Of a stretch of DNA of 64,000 nucleotides, positions 30,602 to 40,958 are shown in pieces; the stretch's first letter is position 1, and every line of letters begins with the position of its first letter. The notes below the pieces were generated by a model. It searched no databases, had not been told where the DNA came from, and saw only the letters and a program-made list of their open reading frames with translations. This DNA comes from Brevundimonas fontaquae (GTDB taxonomy: Bacteria > Pseudomonadota > Alphaproteobacteria > Caulobacterales > Caulobacteraceae): the NCBI RefSeq assembly GCF_017086445.1, contig NZ_CP070968.1, positions 1,984,001 through 2,048,000 of the forward strand, read 5' to 3'. Position numbers and translations under genes: made by a program.

Positions 30602-31280
30602 GGCCGACCAGCTTGCCCTGAACCGCGACCTGATCCGAGCCGTAGATCTTGGTTTCATAGTTGCGGTTGGCAGGTTCCAGCGCGATCGAGGCGCCTTTCT
30701 TGCGAAGGCGCTTCAGCGTCGCCTGCTCGCCCTCCACCAGAGCCACCACGATTTCGCCGGAGGCGGCGTTATCGGTCGATTTGATCACCACCATGTCGCC
30801 GTTCAGGATACCGGCCTCGATCATGGAGTCGCCTTCGATCTCCAGCAGGTAGTGCTCGCCCGAACCCAGCATGGACTCGGGAACCGGATAGCGGGCGGTT
30901 TCATGCTCGATCGCATCGATCGGCGTGCCGGCGGCGATCTTGCCCATCAGCGGCAGCTCGCGGGTGTCGTTGGCCGCCATCTGGGCCGCAGGTCGGACAC
31001 CCCCGCCGCCCTCGATGACGTCGGGCTTGAACCCGGCGCGACCGCGCGGCGCGCCGGCCGTCGCCTGTTCGGGCAGTTTCGTGACTTCCAACGCGCGGGC
31101 GCGGTGAGCGAGACGACGAATGAAGCCGCGCTCCTCCAGCGCCGTGATCAGCCGGTGAATGCCGGACTTGGAGGCCAGCTCGAGCGCCTCCTTCATCTCG
31201 TCGAACGAAGGGGAGACGCCGGTCTCCTGGATGCGTTCGTGGATGAACATCAGCAGTTCGTGCTGTTTGCGCGTGAGCAT
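30582..31280 (-). CDS. lexA: SOS repressor LexA
   Basis: Transcriptional repressor of the DNA-damage response that self-cleaves when RecA is activated. It has 232 residues: an N-terminal winged-helix DNA-binding domain ([20 protein letters not shown], recognition helix around [18 protein letters not shown]) and a C-terminal S24 protease domain. The cleavage site is Ala117-Gly118 in KIAAGTP and the catalytic dyad is Ser152 (EGDSM) with Lys190 (ATLKRL). A long linker (residues 70-108) separates the domains. Two LexA boxes precede it, so it is autoregulated, and a probable target gene lies at 4599. Confidence 0.97.
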   Translation of the reverse strand: MLTRKQHELLMFIHERIQETGVSPSFDEMKEALELASKSGIHRLITALEERGFIRRLAHRARALEVTKLPEQATAGAPRGRAGFKPDVIEGGGGVRPAAQMAANDTRELPLMGKIAAGTPIDAIEHETARYPVPESMLGSGEHYLLEIEGDSMIEAGILNGDMVVIKSTDNAASGEIVVALVEGEQATLKRLRKKGASIALEPANRNYETKIYGSDQVAVQGKLVGLMRRYH

Positions 31281-31312
31281 CGCCAGGCCCTCATGCGCCC
31301 GCCGACGAATCG

Positions 31313-31327
31313 GAACGGGCCGTGAAC
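31313..31327 (-). promoter_or_regulatory. LexA box 1 upstream of lexA
   Basis: GAAC-GGGCCGT-GAAC on the plus strand, which reads GTTC-N7-GTTC on the minus strand towards lexA. It is a perfect fit to the alphaproteobacterial SOS operator and lies 32 bases before the lexA start. Confidence 0.75.
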
Positions 31328-31337
31328 ATTTGTCGAT

Positions 31338-31352
31338 GTTCTGTAAGTGTTC
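31338..31352 (-). promoter_or_regulatory. LexA box 2 upstream of lexA
   Basis: GTTC-TGTAAGT-GTTC on the plus strand (GAACACTTACAGAAC on the minus strand). It lies downstream of a TTGACA -35 element (complement of 31361-31366), overlapping the spacer and -10 region. It faces box 1 head-to-head, and the bases between them form the inverted repeat GAACAT-6-ATGTTC (31324-31341). Confidence 0.8.
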
Positions 31353-31360
31353 CTTGCTAA

Positions 31361-31366
31361 TGTCAA
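31361..31366 (-). promoter_or_regulatory. -35 element of the lexA promoter
   Basis: A perfect TTGACA on the minus strand. About 17-18 bases downstream lies a weak -10 (CAGAAC or AGAACA) inside LexA box 2. Repression by LexA would therefore block RNA polymerase directly. Confidence 0.5.
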
Positions 31367-31371
31367 CTTAA

Positions 31372-31392
31372 CGGCGGCGCTGGACGCCGCCG
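31372..31392 (-). terminator. Probable terminator after trpC
   Basis: CGGCGGCG (31372-31379) and CGCCGCCG (31385-31392) form a perfect 8-base stem with a 5-base loop. On the minus strand it is followed by TTAAGTT, a weak T-tract. It lies 6 bases after the trpC stop and directly before the lexA promoter. Confidence 0.55.
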
Positions 31393-31398
31393 GAACAT

Positions 31399-32193
31399 TC
31401 AGGCCGCGAGCAGTCGGCGTGTTGCGGCTTCGACGTCGTCCTGGCGCATCAGACTCTCGCCGACCAGGATCGCCTGAGCATGGGCAGCCGAGACGCGCGC
31501 CACGTCGTCGGGCGTGAAGATGCCGCTCTCTGCGACCAGCAGAGCGCTCACGGGGCTGAGCATGGACAGCCGCTCCGTGGTTTCAAGATCGACCTCGAAC
31601 GTGCGCAGCGAGCGATTATTCACCCCCACCAGATCGCCGCCGAGCGCACAGGCGCGCGCCATTTCTTCCTCGTCGTGCGTTTCGATCAGCGCGTCCATGC
31701 CAAACCGCTCGGCCTCGGACAGAAGTTCGGCCGCCAGACGGTCGTCGATCATGGCGAGGATGATCAGGATGCAATCGGCGCCCAGGGCGCGGCTTTCGGC
31801 GACCTGCCAGGGATCGACCAGGAAATCCTTGCGCAGGCAGGGCAGGGCGACGGCCTCCTTGGCCTGGCCCAGATAGGTGTCGTCGCCCTGGAAGCTGGGG
31901 GCATCGGTCAGCACCGACAGACAGGCCGCACCGCCGGCCTCATAGGCGCGGGCCAGGGCCGGCGGATCGAAATCGGGCCGGATCAGGCCCTTGGACGGGC
32001 TGGCCTTCTTGATCTCGGCGATCAGGGCGGGCCGGCCGGTTTCCTCTCCGACGCGTTCCAATGCGGCGCGAAAGCCGCGCGGAGTCGATGCGGCGCGGGC
32101 CAGGGCTTCGATCGCGTCCTGTGACGTCGCCGCCTTGCGGGCGGCGACGTCCTCGCGCTTGTAGGCGGCGATACGGTCCAGAACGTCGGTCAT
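31399..32193 (-). CDS. trpC: Indole-3-glycerol phosphate synthase
   Basis: Closes the indole ring in tryptophan synthesis. The 264-residue TIM barrel shows [23 protein letters not shown] (catalytic Lys region), [50 protein letters not shown] and [14 protein letters not shown]. It is monofunctional, without a fused TrpF. The start overlaps the trpD stop as ATGA. A hairpin terminator follows. Confidence 0.96.
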   Translation of the reverse strand: MTDVLDRIAAYKREDVAARKAATSQDAIEALARAASTPRGFRAALERVGEETGRPALIAEIKKASPSKGLIRPDFDPPALARAYEAGGAACLSVLTDAPSFQGDDTYLGQAKEAVALPCLRKDFLVDPWQVAESRALGADCILIILAMIDDRLAAELLSEAERFGMDALIETHDEEEMARACALGGDLVGVNNRSLRTFEVDLETTERLSMLSPVSALLVAESGIFTPDDVARVSAAHAQAILVGESLMRQDDVEAATRRLLAA

Positions 32194-33227
32194 GCGGGCT
32201 CTTCGCTTTCCAGCGGCGTGGAGGTGATGCGGGCCAGGCGATCCAGCGCCTCGGCGGCTCGACCGTCGTCAATGGCGGCAGCGGCGAGCGCGGCGCCCTC
32301 GGCCAGATCGGCCGCGCGATCGGACACCACGAGGGCGGCGGCGGCGTTCAGCAGCACGATGTCGCGGTAGGGTCCGGCCGCGCCGGCCAGAAGCGCGCGC
32401 AGGGCGACGGCATTCTCCTCGGCGTCGCCGCCGCGAATGTCTGCGATAGAGGCCCGCGGCAGGCCGGCGTCGTCGGGTGTGACCTGGAAGCGACGAACCG
32501 CGCCATCCTTCCATTCGGCGACGTCCGTGGGGCCGGAAGTCGCCAGTTCGTCCAGGCCTTGGCCGTGAACGGTCCACGCCCGGTTGGCGCCAAGCCGGCC
32601 CAGCACCTCGGCGAGCGGCTCCAGCAGGCGTGGATCATAGACGCCCATGACCTGTCGCCTTGCAGACGCCGGGTTCGAAAGCGGTCCCAACAGGTTGAAG
32701 ACGGTGCGAAAACCGATCTCGGCCCGCACCGGCCCCACATGACGCATCGCCCCGTGATATGCAGGCGCGAACAGGAAGCAGATACCGGCCTCGTCCAGCG
32801 CCTTTTTCTGCTGCGCCTGCGACGCCATCAGGTTCACGCCCAGGATCGACAAGACGTCGGAAGATCCTGATTTCGATGACATCGCCCGATTGCCATGCTT
32901 GGCGACCTTCAGACCGGCGCCAGCCAGAACCAAGGCGGCGGCGGTCGAGATATTGTAGGTGTGCTGACCGTCGCCCCCGGTGCCGCAGGTATCGATCACC
33001 TCATAGGGATGATCCAGCGTCAGGGCGGCTTCACGCATGGCGCCCGCGAAGGCGGCGATCTCGTCCACGGTCTCGCCGCGCATCCGCATGGCGGTGATGG
33101 CGGCGGCGACCTGCGACGGGGTCGGCTCGCCCCGCAGGCAGGCGGCGAAGAAGTCGTGCGCCTGCTGGGACGTCAGGGGATGGCCCTCGACCAATCGAGC
33201 GAGGATCGGCTTGAACCCGTCGCCCAT
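32190..33227 (-). CDS. trpD: Anthranilate phosphoribosyltransferase
   Basis: Transfers phosphoribose from PRPP to anthranilate. It has 345 residues with the PRPP-binding signature [20 protein letters not shown], then [21 protein letters not shown], then HHxxMR-type sequence [20 protein letters not shown] and [11 protein letters not shown], all family-typical. The gene starts 2 bases after the trpG stop and overlaps trpC by 4 bases, so trpG-trpD-trpC form a tight unit. Confidence 0.96.
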   Translation of the reverse strand: MGDGFKPILARLVEGHPLTSQQAHDFFAACLRGEPTPSQVAAAITAMRMRGETVDEIAAFAGAMREAALTLDHPYEVIDTCGTGGDGQHTYNISTAAALVLAGAGLKVAKHGNRAMSSKSGSSDVLSILGVNLMASQAQQKKALDEAGICFLFAPAYHGAMRHVGPVRAEIGFRTVFNLLGPLSNPASARRQVMGVYDPRLLEPLAEVLGRLGANRAWTVHGQGLDELATSGPTDVAEWKDGAVRRFQVTPDDAGLPRASIADIRGGDAEENAVALRALLAGAAGPYRDIVLLNAAAALVVSDRAADLAEGAALAAAAIDDGRAAEALDRLARITSTPLESEEPA

Positions 33228-33229
33228 AA

Positions 33230-33820
33230 TCAGGCGGCCGCGAGGCGCTTTACGCCGGCGATCTCAAGGAAGTTGGCCAGCATGTCGTGACCGTGTTCGG
33301 TGGCGATGGATTCCGGGTGGAACTGCACGCCGTGGATCGGGCGCGTACGGTGCTGCAGACCCATGATCTCCCCGTCGGCGGTCCAGGCGGTGACCTCCAG
33401 GTCGTCGGGCAGGGTTTCGCGCTTGACCGCCAGCGAATGATAGCGTGTGGCGGTGAAGGGCGAGGGCAGGCCGGTGAAGACGCTCTGGCCCTCATGCAGG
33501 ATCGGCGAGGTCTTGCCGTGCATCAGGGTCTTGGCGCGGACGACGTCGCCGCCGAACGCCTGGCCGACGGCCTGATGACCCAGACATACGCCCAGGATAG
33601 GCATCGACGCTGGCGCTGTCGTGATCAACGGCAAACAGATGCCCGCCTGATCCGGCGCGCAAGGGCCGGGCGACAGCAGAACGGCGGCGGGGTTCAGCGC
33701 CCACGCCTCGTCCACCGACAGGTCGTCGTTGCGCACCACATGCGTCGGCGCGCCCAACTCCGCGAGGTAGTGGACGAGATTGTAGGTGAAGCTGTCGTAG
33801 TTATCGACGACGAGGATCAT
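33230..33820 (-). CDS. trpG: Anthranilate synthase component II (glutamine amidotransferase)
   Basis: Supplies ammonia from glutamine to TrpE. I chose the ATG at 33820 because the family start is [19 protein letters not shown]; this gives 196 residues. The class I amidotransferase triad is visible: Cys79 in GVCLGHQAV, and His and Glu in [14 protein letters not shown]. The gene is separated from trpE by a 288-base gap that holds a small ORF on the other strand, so it may have its own promoter. Confidence 0.96.
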   Translation of the reverse strand: MILVVDNYDSFTYNLVHYLAELGAPTHVVRNDDLSVDEAWALNPAAVLLSPGPCAPDQAGICLPLITTAPASMPILGVCLGHQAVGQAFGGDVVRAKTLMHGKTSPILHEGQSVFTGLPSPFTATRYHSLAVKRETLPDDLEVTAWTADGEIMGLQHRTRPIHGVQFHPESIATEHGHDMLANFLEIAGVKRLAAA

Positions 33821-33845
33821 GGTTTGGCTTCTAGGCGTGACGCGC

Positions 33846-33864
33846 GTCCGCGCCAAGCGGGCGC
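33846..33864. other. Hairpin upstream of trpG
   Basis: CCGCGCC (33846-33852) pairs with GGCGCGG (33858-33864) around a 5-base loop, 25 bases before the trpG start. No tryptophan-rich leader peptide is visible on the minus strand here, so classical attenuation is not supported. It could be a terminator or an mRNA stability element. Confidence 0.35.
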
Positions 33865-33908
33865 GGCTTTAAAGCGCATTTTAACTCGACGGGGCTAGGA
33901 CTGGGCAG

Positions 33909-34112
33909 GTGAAGCTCGCCGCTGAAAAAGACATCGCCGCCAAGATCGCCGCCGCCAAGGCGAAGCTGGTCGTGGTCGAAACCAAGCCCAACCCCGTCGC
34001 CGCGCTTGGCGCAGCCGCGCTCGCGGCCACCGCAGCGGTTTTGATGGCGGGCGTCGTCATCATCGGGCCGGGCGTGCAGTTCAACGACCCGGCAATGATG
34101 GTTTCGCGCTAG
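33909..34112 (+). CDS. Small putative single-helix membrane protein
   Basis: A 67-residue ORF from a GTG at 33909. The N-terminal half is a lysine/alanine-rich amphipathic helix (AAEKDIAAKIAAAKAKLVVVE), followed by KPNP and a hydrophobic segment (VAALGAAALAATAAVLMAGV) likely to span the membrane. It lies on the plus strand in the gap between trpG and trpE. Its TAG stop shares the CTAG palindrome at 34109-34112 with the trpE stop. No family is recognised. The gap size and the protein-like amphipathic/membrane layout favour a real gene, but a frame of similar length exists on the other strand. Confidence 0.5.
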   Translation: MKLAAEKDIAAKIAAAKAKLVVVETKPNPVAALGAAALAATAAVLMAGVVIIGPGVQFNDPAMMVSR

Positions 34113-35626
34113 CGATTGCCGGTCCGAAAGCGCCAGGCGTCTTCCGCCGCCCGCATCGGCGCCCGCGCCTTGTGCTGGGTCTCGGCATATTCGGCCGCAG
34201 GATCGCTGTCGGCGACGACGCCGGCCCCGGCCTGAACGAAGATCCGGTTGTCGGCGAACAGGGCGGTGCGCAGGGTGATGCAGATGTCCGCCTCGCCGCC
34301 GGCCGAAATATAGCCGACGCCGCCGCCGTATCCGACGCCGCGCTTTTCGCTTTCCAGTTCGTCGATGATCTCCATGGCGCGCACCTTGGGCGCACCCGAC
34401 AGGGTCCCGGCGGGCAGAGCGGCCAGCAGCGTATCGACCGCATCCAGCCTGGGGTCAGCCTTGCCGCGCACGTTGGAGACGATGTGCATGACCTGGCTGT
34501 AGCGTTCGACGACGAAGCTCTCGGTGACCTCGACCGTGCCGGGCGCCGCGACGCGCCCCACATCGTTGCGGCCCAGGTCCAGCAGCATCAGATGCTCGGC
34601 CAGTTCTTTCGGATCAGCCAACAGTTCGACTTCCAGCGCCTTGTCCGCTTCTGGCGTCGCGCCGCGCATGCGGGTGCCGGCCAGCGGCCGGATCGTGACC
34701 TCGCCGTCCTTCAGCCGAACCAGGATCTCGGGGCTGGAGCCGGCGAGCTGGAAGCCTTCGAAGTTCAGATAGAACAGATAGGGCGACGGGTTCTGGCGAC
34801 GCAGCGAGCGATAGAAGGCGAACGGATCGTCCGTCCACGGGGCCGAGAACCGATGGCTGAGCACGACCTGGAAAATGTCGCCGGCGCCGATGTAGTCCTT
34901 GGCGCTGGCGACCATCTCGCCGAAGGCCGGCTCGTCCACCGGCGAGGTGAAGACGGGAGCCGGCGTTTGCTGCGGGGCGGCGCGGATGGGCAGAGGCTCG
35001 CGCAAGGCCGTCTCGAACGCGTCCAGCCGCGCCGTCGCGGCGTCGAACGCCTCTTCGGAGGCGATGCCCGCGTCGGGATAGGCGGCCGACACCAGAACGA
35101 TCTCGTGGCGAACCGAATCGAAGATGGCCACCAGCGACGGCCGTGTCAGCACGGCGTCGGGCAGATCGAGCGGATCAGGGTTTGGCGCGCCCAGCGGCTC
35201 CAGCAGTCGCACCATGTCATAGCCGAAGACGCCGAACAGGCCGGCGGCCATCGGCGGCAATCCCTCCGGCAGATCGAACTTCGACGCCGCGATCAGCGCG
35301 CGCAGGGATTGCAGCGCCGCCAGCGGTTCGGCCGTAAAGCGACCTTCCGCTATGGCTGAGCCGCGCGACAGTTCCGCCGCGTTGGAGCGACAACGCCAGA
35401 CCACATCCGGATCCAGCGTCAGGATGGAGTAGCGTCCCTTGACCGCGCCGCCCTCGACCGATTCCAACAGACAGGCGTACGGCCGGTCGCGTCCCAGCTT
35501 CAGATAAGCCGAGACCGGGGTTTCCAGGTCGTCGATAATCCGGCGAACCAGGACCTGCGGCCGACCAGCCGAAAGGCCGGCCGCGAAGGCGTCGAGCGTG
35601 ATGTCGCGCGAAGCGTCGTCGGTCAT
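34109..35626 (-). CDS. trpE: Anthranilate synthase component I
   Basis: Makes anthranilate from chorismate. It has 505 residues with the N-terminal regulatory domain (PVSAYLKLGRDRPYACLLESVEGG, where the LLES element is part of the tryptophan-binding site) and the chorismate-binding core IFQVVLSHRFSA, SPSPYLFYLN-type sequence, RPLAGTRMRGATPEAD, LGRNDVGRVA and GTLSGAPKVRAMEIIDELE. The start overlaps the ppiD stop by 4 bases, so it should be transcribed with ppiD. Feedback inhibition by tryptophan is expected from the family. Confidence 0.96.
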   Translation of the reverse strand: MTDDASRDITLDAFAAGLSAGRPQVLVRRIIDDLETPVSAYLKLGRDRPYACLLESVEGGAVKGRYSILTLDPDVVWRCRSNAAELSRGSAIAEGRFTAEPLAALQSLRALIAASKFDLPEGLPPMAAGLFGVFGYDMVRLLEPLGAPNPDPLDLPDAVLTRPSLVAIFDSVRHEIVLVSAAYPDAGIASEEAFDAATARLDAFETALREPLPIRAAPQQTPAPVFTSPVDEPAFGEMVASAKDYIGAGDIFQVVLSHRFSAPWTDDPFAFYRSLRRQNPSPYLFYLNFEGFQLAGSSPEILVRLKDGEVTIRPLAGTRMRGATPEADKALEVELLADPKELAEHLMLLDLGRNDVGRVAAPGTVEVTESFVVERYSQVMHIVSNVRGKADPRLDAVDTLLAALPAGTLSGAPKVRAMEIIDELESEKRGVGYGGGVGYISAGGEADICITLRTALFADNRIFVQAGAGVVADSDPAAEYAETQHKARAPMRAAEDAWRFRTGNR

Positions 35627-37530
35627 TGCGCCGGTGCGGCGGGCGTTGCGCCACCCGACAGACCCAGGGCCGACAGCGCTTGGGCCGGGTCGTTCTTGGC
35701 CTTGGAGCGCTGGGCGCCCGCCGAGACCGACGATTCGACCATGGCCTGCACCAACTCCTGGGTCAGACGCGGGCGGACCTGCTCGGCCAGCGGACCGGCT
35801 ACGGCCGGATTGGCGGCGCGGACGTTGTCGACGCGGCCGACCACATAGGCGGTCTGCGACGCCGGCTGCGAGAAGGCCTGGCCCTTGGATTGGCCGAACA
35901 GCCCTTGAAGCACGCCCTGACCCAGGGCTTCCTGGGTTTGCTGATTGCGAATGACGCCGGTTCGCACGGTCAGCGGCGCATTGACCGAGCGGGCGACCGC
36001 GGCGATGTCCTCGCCGTTGCGCACGCGGGTCGTCAGTTCTTCAGCCTTGGCCGACAGGCGACGCATGGTCTCACGCTGAATCCATTGGGCGGCCAGGGGC
36101 TCTCGAACCTCGGCCAGGGTCGGCAGGGCCGACGGGCGGATATCGTTGACGCGCACGGCGAAATACTGGCCCTGACCGGCGTCGATGACATCGCTCTCGC
36201 CGCCCTTGGTCAGGCTCCAGGCCGTCTCGAAGATTTGCGGGGGGGCGTTCAGCGCCTGACCGTTCGGCAGTTTGCCGTCCTTGGTGAAGGGGGGCAGATC
36301 GACGATGCGACCCCCGGCCTCACGTGCGGCGTCCGCCAGATTCTTGCCGGCCGTGCGGGCGGCTTCGTACTTCTCTACCTTGGCGTAGGTCTGGGTCTTC
36401 ACGTCCTCGGCGCGCAGTTCCTGGATCAGTTCCTCGCGAGCGCTGTCGAGCGTGGCTGGCGCGGCGGGTTGGACGGCCGTGACCTTGGCGACGGCGAAGC
36501 CGACACCTGCCTGGACCGGATTGGACACCTGATTGGCTTGCAGACCGAAGACGGCGGCTGCGGTCGCGGCGTCGCCGATGGCCGAGCGGGGGGTTTCGTT
36601 GAAGGCGGCCGGCGTGATGTTGTTGGCGCGACCGACGTCAGCGGGCGATTGGCCAGCGCGAAGGGCGGCGGCGATCTTCTGAGCCGTCTCGCGGTTTGGC
36701 GCGGTCAGGGTGACGAAGGAGCGCGTCTCGGGCTTGCTCAGCGTGTCCCTCTTGAACTCGAAGCGCTCGCGGATGCGGTCTTCCGAAATCGGCGCATTGG
36801 CCGAAGCCTCAGGCGTGAACAGAACCACCGACACCATGCGGAACTCGGGCGCACGCAGGCGGTCGGCGTTCTCCTGGATGAAGGCGTTCAACTGGGCGTC
36901 GGTCGGGGCCGGGATTTGACCGGCCATCGCGGGAGTCACCTCGAACCAACGACCATCGCGGCTCTCGAAGGCGGAACCGGCCAGCAGCGCGCCATAGATG
37001 CGCGGCACGCGGGCGCCGGCGAAGACGGCGGCGCCGAAATGCTCCGTGGCGTATTGGTCGCGCAGGTCCTGCTCCAGCATGGCGGGCGTCAGGTTCTGCT
37101 GCGCAAGGGCCGCCTCATAGGCCTGCTGGTCGAACTGTCCGGTGACCGAGTTGAAGAAGGCCGGGATCTGGCGGATTTGCTTGACGATCAGTTCCTTGCC
37201 CGGGCGGATGCCCGCCTTGTAGGCCCAGTTCAGGAAGCCCAGCTGCTGCGTCTGCTCGGTCAGGAAGCGGACGTGAATGTTTTCCGCAACCAGCTCCTGG
37301 TTCGTCAGGGGACGGCCGACCTGCTGCTGCAACCGTTCACGCACCTGATCGAAGGCGGTGCGGAACTCGACTTCGTTCATCGAGCGGTCGCCCGCGTCGA
37401 TGACGTGTTTCGGTCCCAGGTTGGAGAAGACATCCATCCGCGCGCCGACGATCACGAAGCTGATCGCGATCAGGACAAGCAGGGCGGCCGCCCATTTGGA
37501 TCGAGAGAAGGCGCGGAAGGCGGTGAGCAT
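35623..37530 (-). CDS. ppiD: PpiD/SurA-type periplasmic peptidyl-prolyl isomerase
   Basis: Membrane-anchored periplasmic folding factor. In 635 residues there is one N-terminal membrane helix (about 13-31, WAAALLVLIAISFVIVG) and a SurA-N-like chaperone region (DRSMNEVEFRTAFDQVRERL). Two helical regions flank a parvulin-like domain around residues 240-360 (IRERFEFKRDTLSKPETRSFVTL), whose catalytic residues are not obvious, so isomerase activity is uncertain. The order ppiD-trpE is shared with other alphaproteobacteria. It diverges from tpiA across 140 bases that must hold both promoters. Confidence 0.85.
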   Translation of the reverse strand: MLTAFRAFSRSKWAAALLVLIAISFVIVGARMDVFSNLGPKHVIDAGDRSMNEVEFRTAFDQVRERLQQQVGRPLTNQELVAENIHVRFLTEQTQQLGFLNWAYKAGIRPGKELIVKQIRQIPAFFNSVTGQFDQQAYEAALAQQNLTPAMLEQDLRDQYATEHFGAAVFAGARVPRIYGALLAGSAFESRDGRWFEVTPAMAGQIPAPTDAQLNAFIQENADRLRAPEFRMVSVVLFTPEASANAPISEDRIRERFEFKRDTLSKPETRSFVTLTAPNRETAQKIAAALRAGQSPADVGRANNITPAAFNETPRSAIGDAATAAAVFGLQANQVSNPVQAGVGFAVAKVTAVQPAAPATLDSAREELIQELRAEDVKTQTYAKVEKYEAARTAGKNLADAAREAGGRIVDLPPFTKDGKLPNGQALNAPPQIFETAWSLTKGGESDVIDAGQGQYFAVRVNDIRPSALPTLAEVREPLAAQWIQRETMRRLSAKAEELTTRVRNGEDIAAVARSVNAPLTVRTGVIRNQQTQEALGQGVLQGLFGQSKGQAFSQPASQTAYVVGRVDNVRAANPAVAGPLAEQVRPRLTQELVQAMVESSVSAGAQRSKAKNDPAQALSALGLSGGATPAAPAQ

Positions 37531-37670
37531 TCGAAAACCCGGGACTGGCCGATATTGGCGTCAATCGTCGCGTATAGTCGGGGCGGGGCCGCCGCTGCAA
37601 GGATGGCTTCGTGTCCGGATTGCGGCGGCGCCTCTTGGCTTGGCGGTTTTCGCCTTCTAGACAGGCGGCC

Positions 37671-38423
37671 ATGAAACAATCCGTGAAGATGATCGTCGGC
37701 AATTGGAAGATGAATGGCGTTTCGGCCGCCTTGGCGCAGGCTGAGGCGATCAGGGACGCCGTCGGAACGACGGGGCAAGGATGCCGTGTGGTGCTGTGCC
37801 CGCCGGCGACGCTGATCGAGCGTATGCAGTCCGCCCTGGCGGGCAGCGGCGTGGCCGTGGGCGGTCAGAACTGCCATGAGAAACCCGCCGGCGCCTTTAC
37901 CGGCTCGGTGTCGGCCGAAATGCTGGTCGACGCCGGTGCGACCGTGGTGATTCTGGGACATTCGGAACGCCGCGCGGCTTTCGGCGAGACCGATGCAGAC
38001 GTCTCCGCCAAGGTCGAGGCCGCCGTCGCCGCCGGGCTGGAGCCCATCGTGTGCGTCGGTGAAACCTTGCAGCAGCGGGAAGCGGGCGACGCCATCGCCG
38101 TGGTCTCGGGCCAGGTCGCGGGCTCGCTGCCGTCCAGCCTGGCCGAGCGCGACTTCGCGGTGGCCTATGAACCCGTTTGGGCCATCGGGACGGGCCTGAC
38201 CCCCACTCTGGATCAGATCGCTGAGGTCCATGCCGCCGTGCGCGCCGCCATTGTCGCAAAGCTGGGAGAAGGCGCTCGCACCGCGCCCATTCTGTATGGC
38301 GGTTCGGTCAAACCAGAGAATGCGCGCGACATTCTGGCTACGCCGGAAGTCGGCGGCGCCCTGGTCGGCGGCGCATCCTTGAAGGCCGAGGACTTCATGC
38401 CGATCGTCAACGCCGCCGCGTGA
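37671..38423 (+). CDS. tpiA: Triosephosphate isomerase
   Basis: Interconverts dihydroxyacetone phosphate and glyceraldehyde 3-phosphate. I chose the ATG at 37671, giving 250 residues starting MKQSVKMIVGNWKMNG; an upstream frame to 37611 is unlikely. The catalytic motifs are NWKMN, GHSERR (His) and AYEPVWAIGTGLTP (Glu), with the phosphate loop ILYGGSVKPEN and GALVGGASLKAEDF near the C-terminus. secG follows after 64 bases, a common pairing in alphaproteobacteria. Confidence 0.96.
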   Translation: MKQSVKMIVGNWKMNGVSAALAQAEAIRDAVGTTGQGCRVVLCPPATLIERMQSALAGSGVAVGGQNCHEKPAGAFTGSVSAEMLVDAGATVVILGHSERRAAFGETDADVSAKVEAAVAAGLEPIVCVGETLQQREAGDAIAVVSGQVAGSLPSSLAERDFAVAYEPVWAIGTGLTPTLDQIAEVHAAVRAAIVAKLGEGARTAPILYGGSVKPENARDILATPEVGGALVGGASLKAEDFMPIVNAAA

Positions 38424-38487
38424 CGTTTGCCCCTGGCGCGCTTCGATGATAGAGGCCGCCGCTTGATCGGCGCAGATCCGCGCCCAC

Positions 38488-40694
<2,207 letters not shown>

Positions 40695-40792
40695 CGGAAC
40701 GCCGTTCTTGCAGACTCCATCGGGTCCGCGTTTTGCAGTACACTGTCCGGAACGGATCGAATTGGCACGATCCGAATACGGCGGGACCGTCG

Positions 40793-40957
40793 ATGATCGG
40801 CGAGTTGCTTTATCATCTGCATCGGCACGTTCGGCTGATCCTGATCGCCGGAGGCCTGATGCTCGCGCTTGGGGTGGCGCTGCTGGGCTACGAGGCCGTG
40901 CGACATTTCGCGGAGCCGCCGGCCCGCCCGGCCGAAGCCGGACAGGCCTTGAGCTAG
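40793..40957 (+). CDS. Small single-helix membrane protein, unknown function
   Basis: A 54-residue ORF from the ATG at 40793 (MIGELLYHLHRHVRLILIAG). It has one hydrophobic helix over about residues 14-34 and a polar Pro/Glu/Ala-rich C-terminus. The frame is open upstream to 40733 but those residues look non-protein-like. It lies alone between pyrG and the convergent outer-membrane protein gene, ending one base before that gene's stop. A GGGACCGTCG precedes the ATG, a weak ribosome-binding site. No family is recognised. Confidence 0.5.
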   Translation: MIGELLYHLHRHVRLILIAGGLMLALGVALLGYEAVRHFAEPPARPAEAGQALS

Positions 40958-40958
40958 A

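Noticed and set aside
33821..33908. Tryptophan attenuator leader peptide before trpG
   Set aside because: No short minus-strand ORF with consecutive Trp codons is visible; only one hairpin is present.
35626..37674. Plus-strand open frame of 682 codons opposite ppiD
   Set aside because: Mirror of the high-GC ppiD coding sequence; low-complexity Gly/Arg/Leu/Asp composition and no domain.
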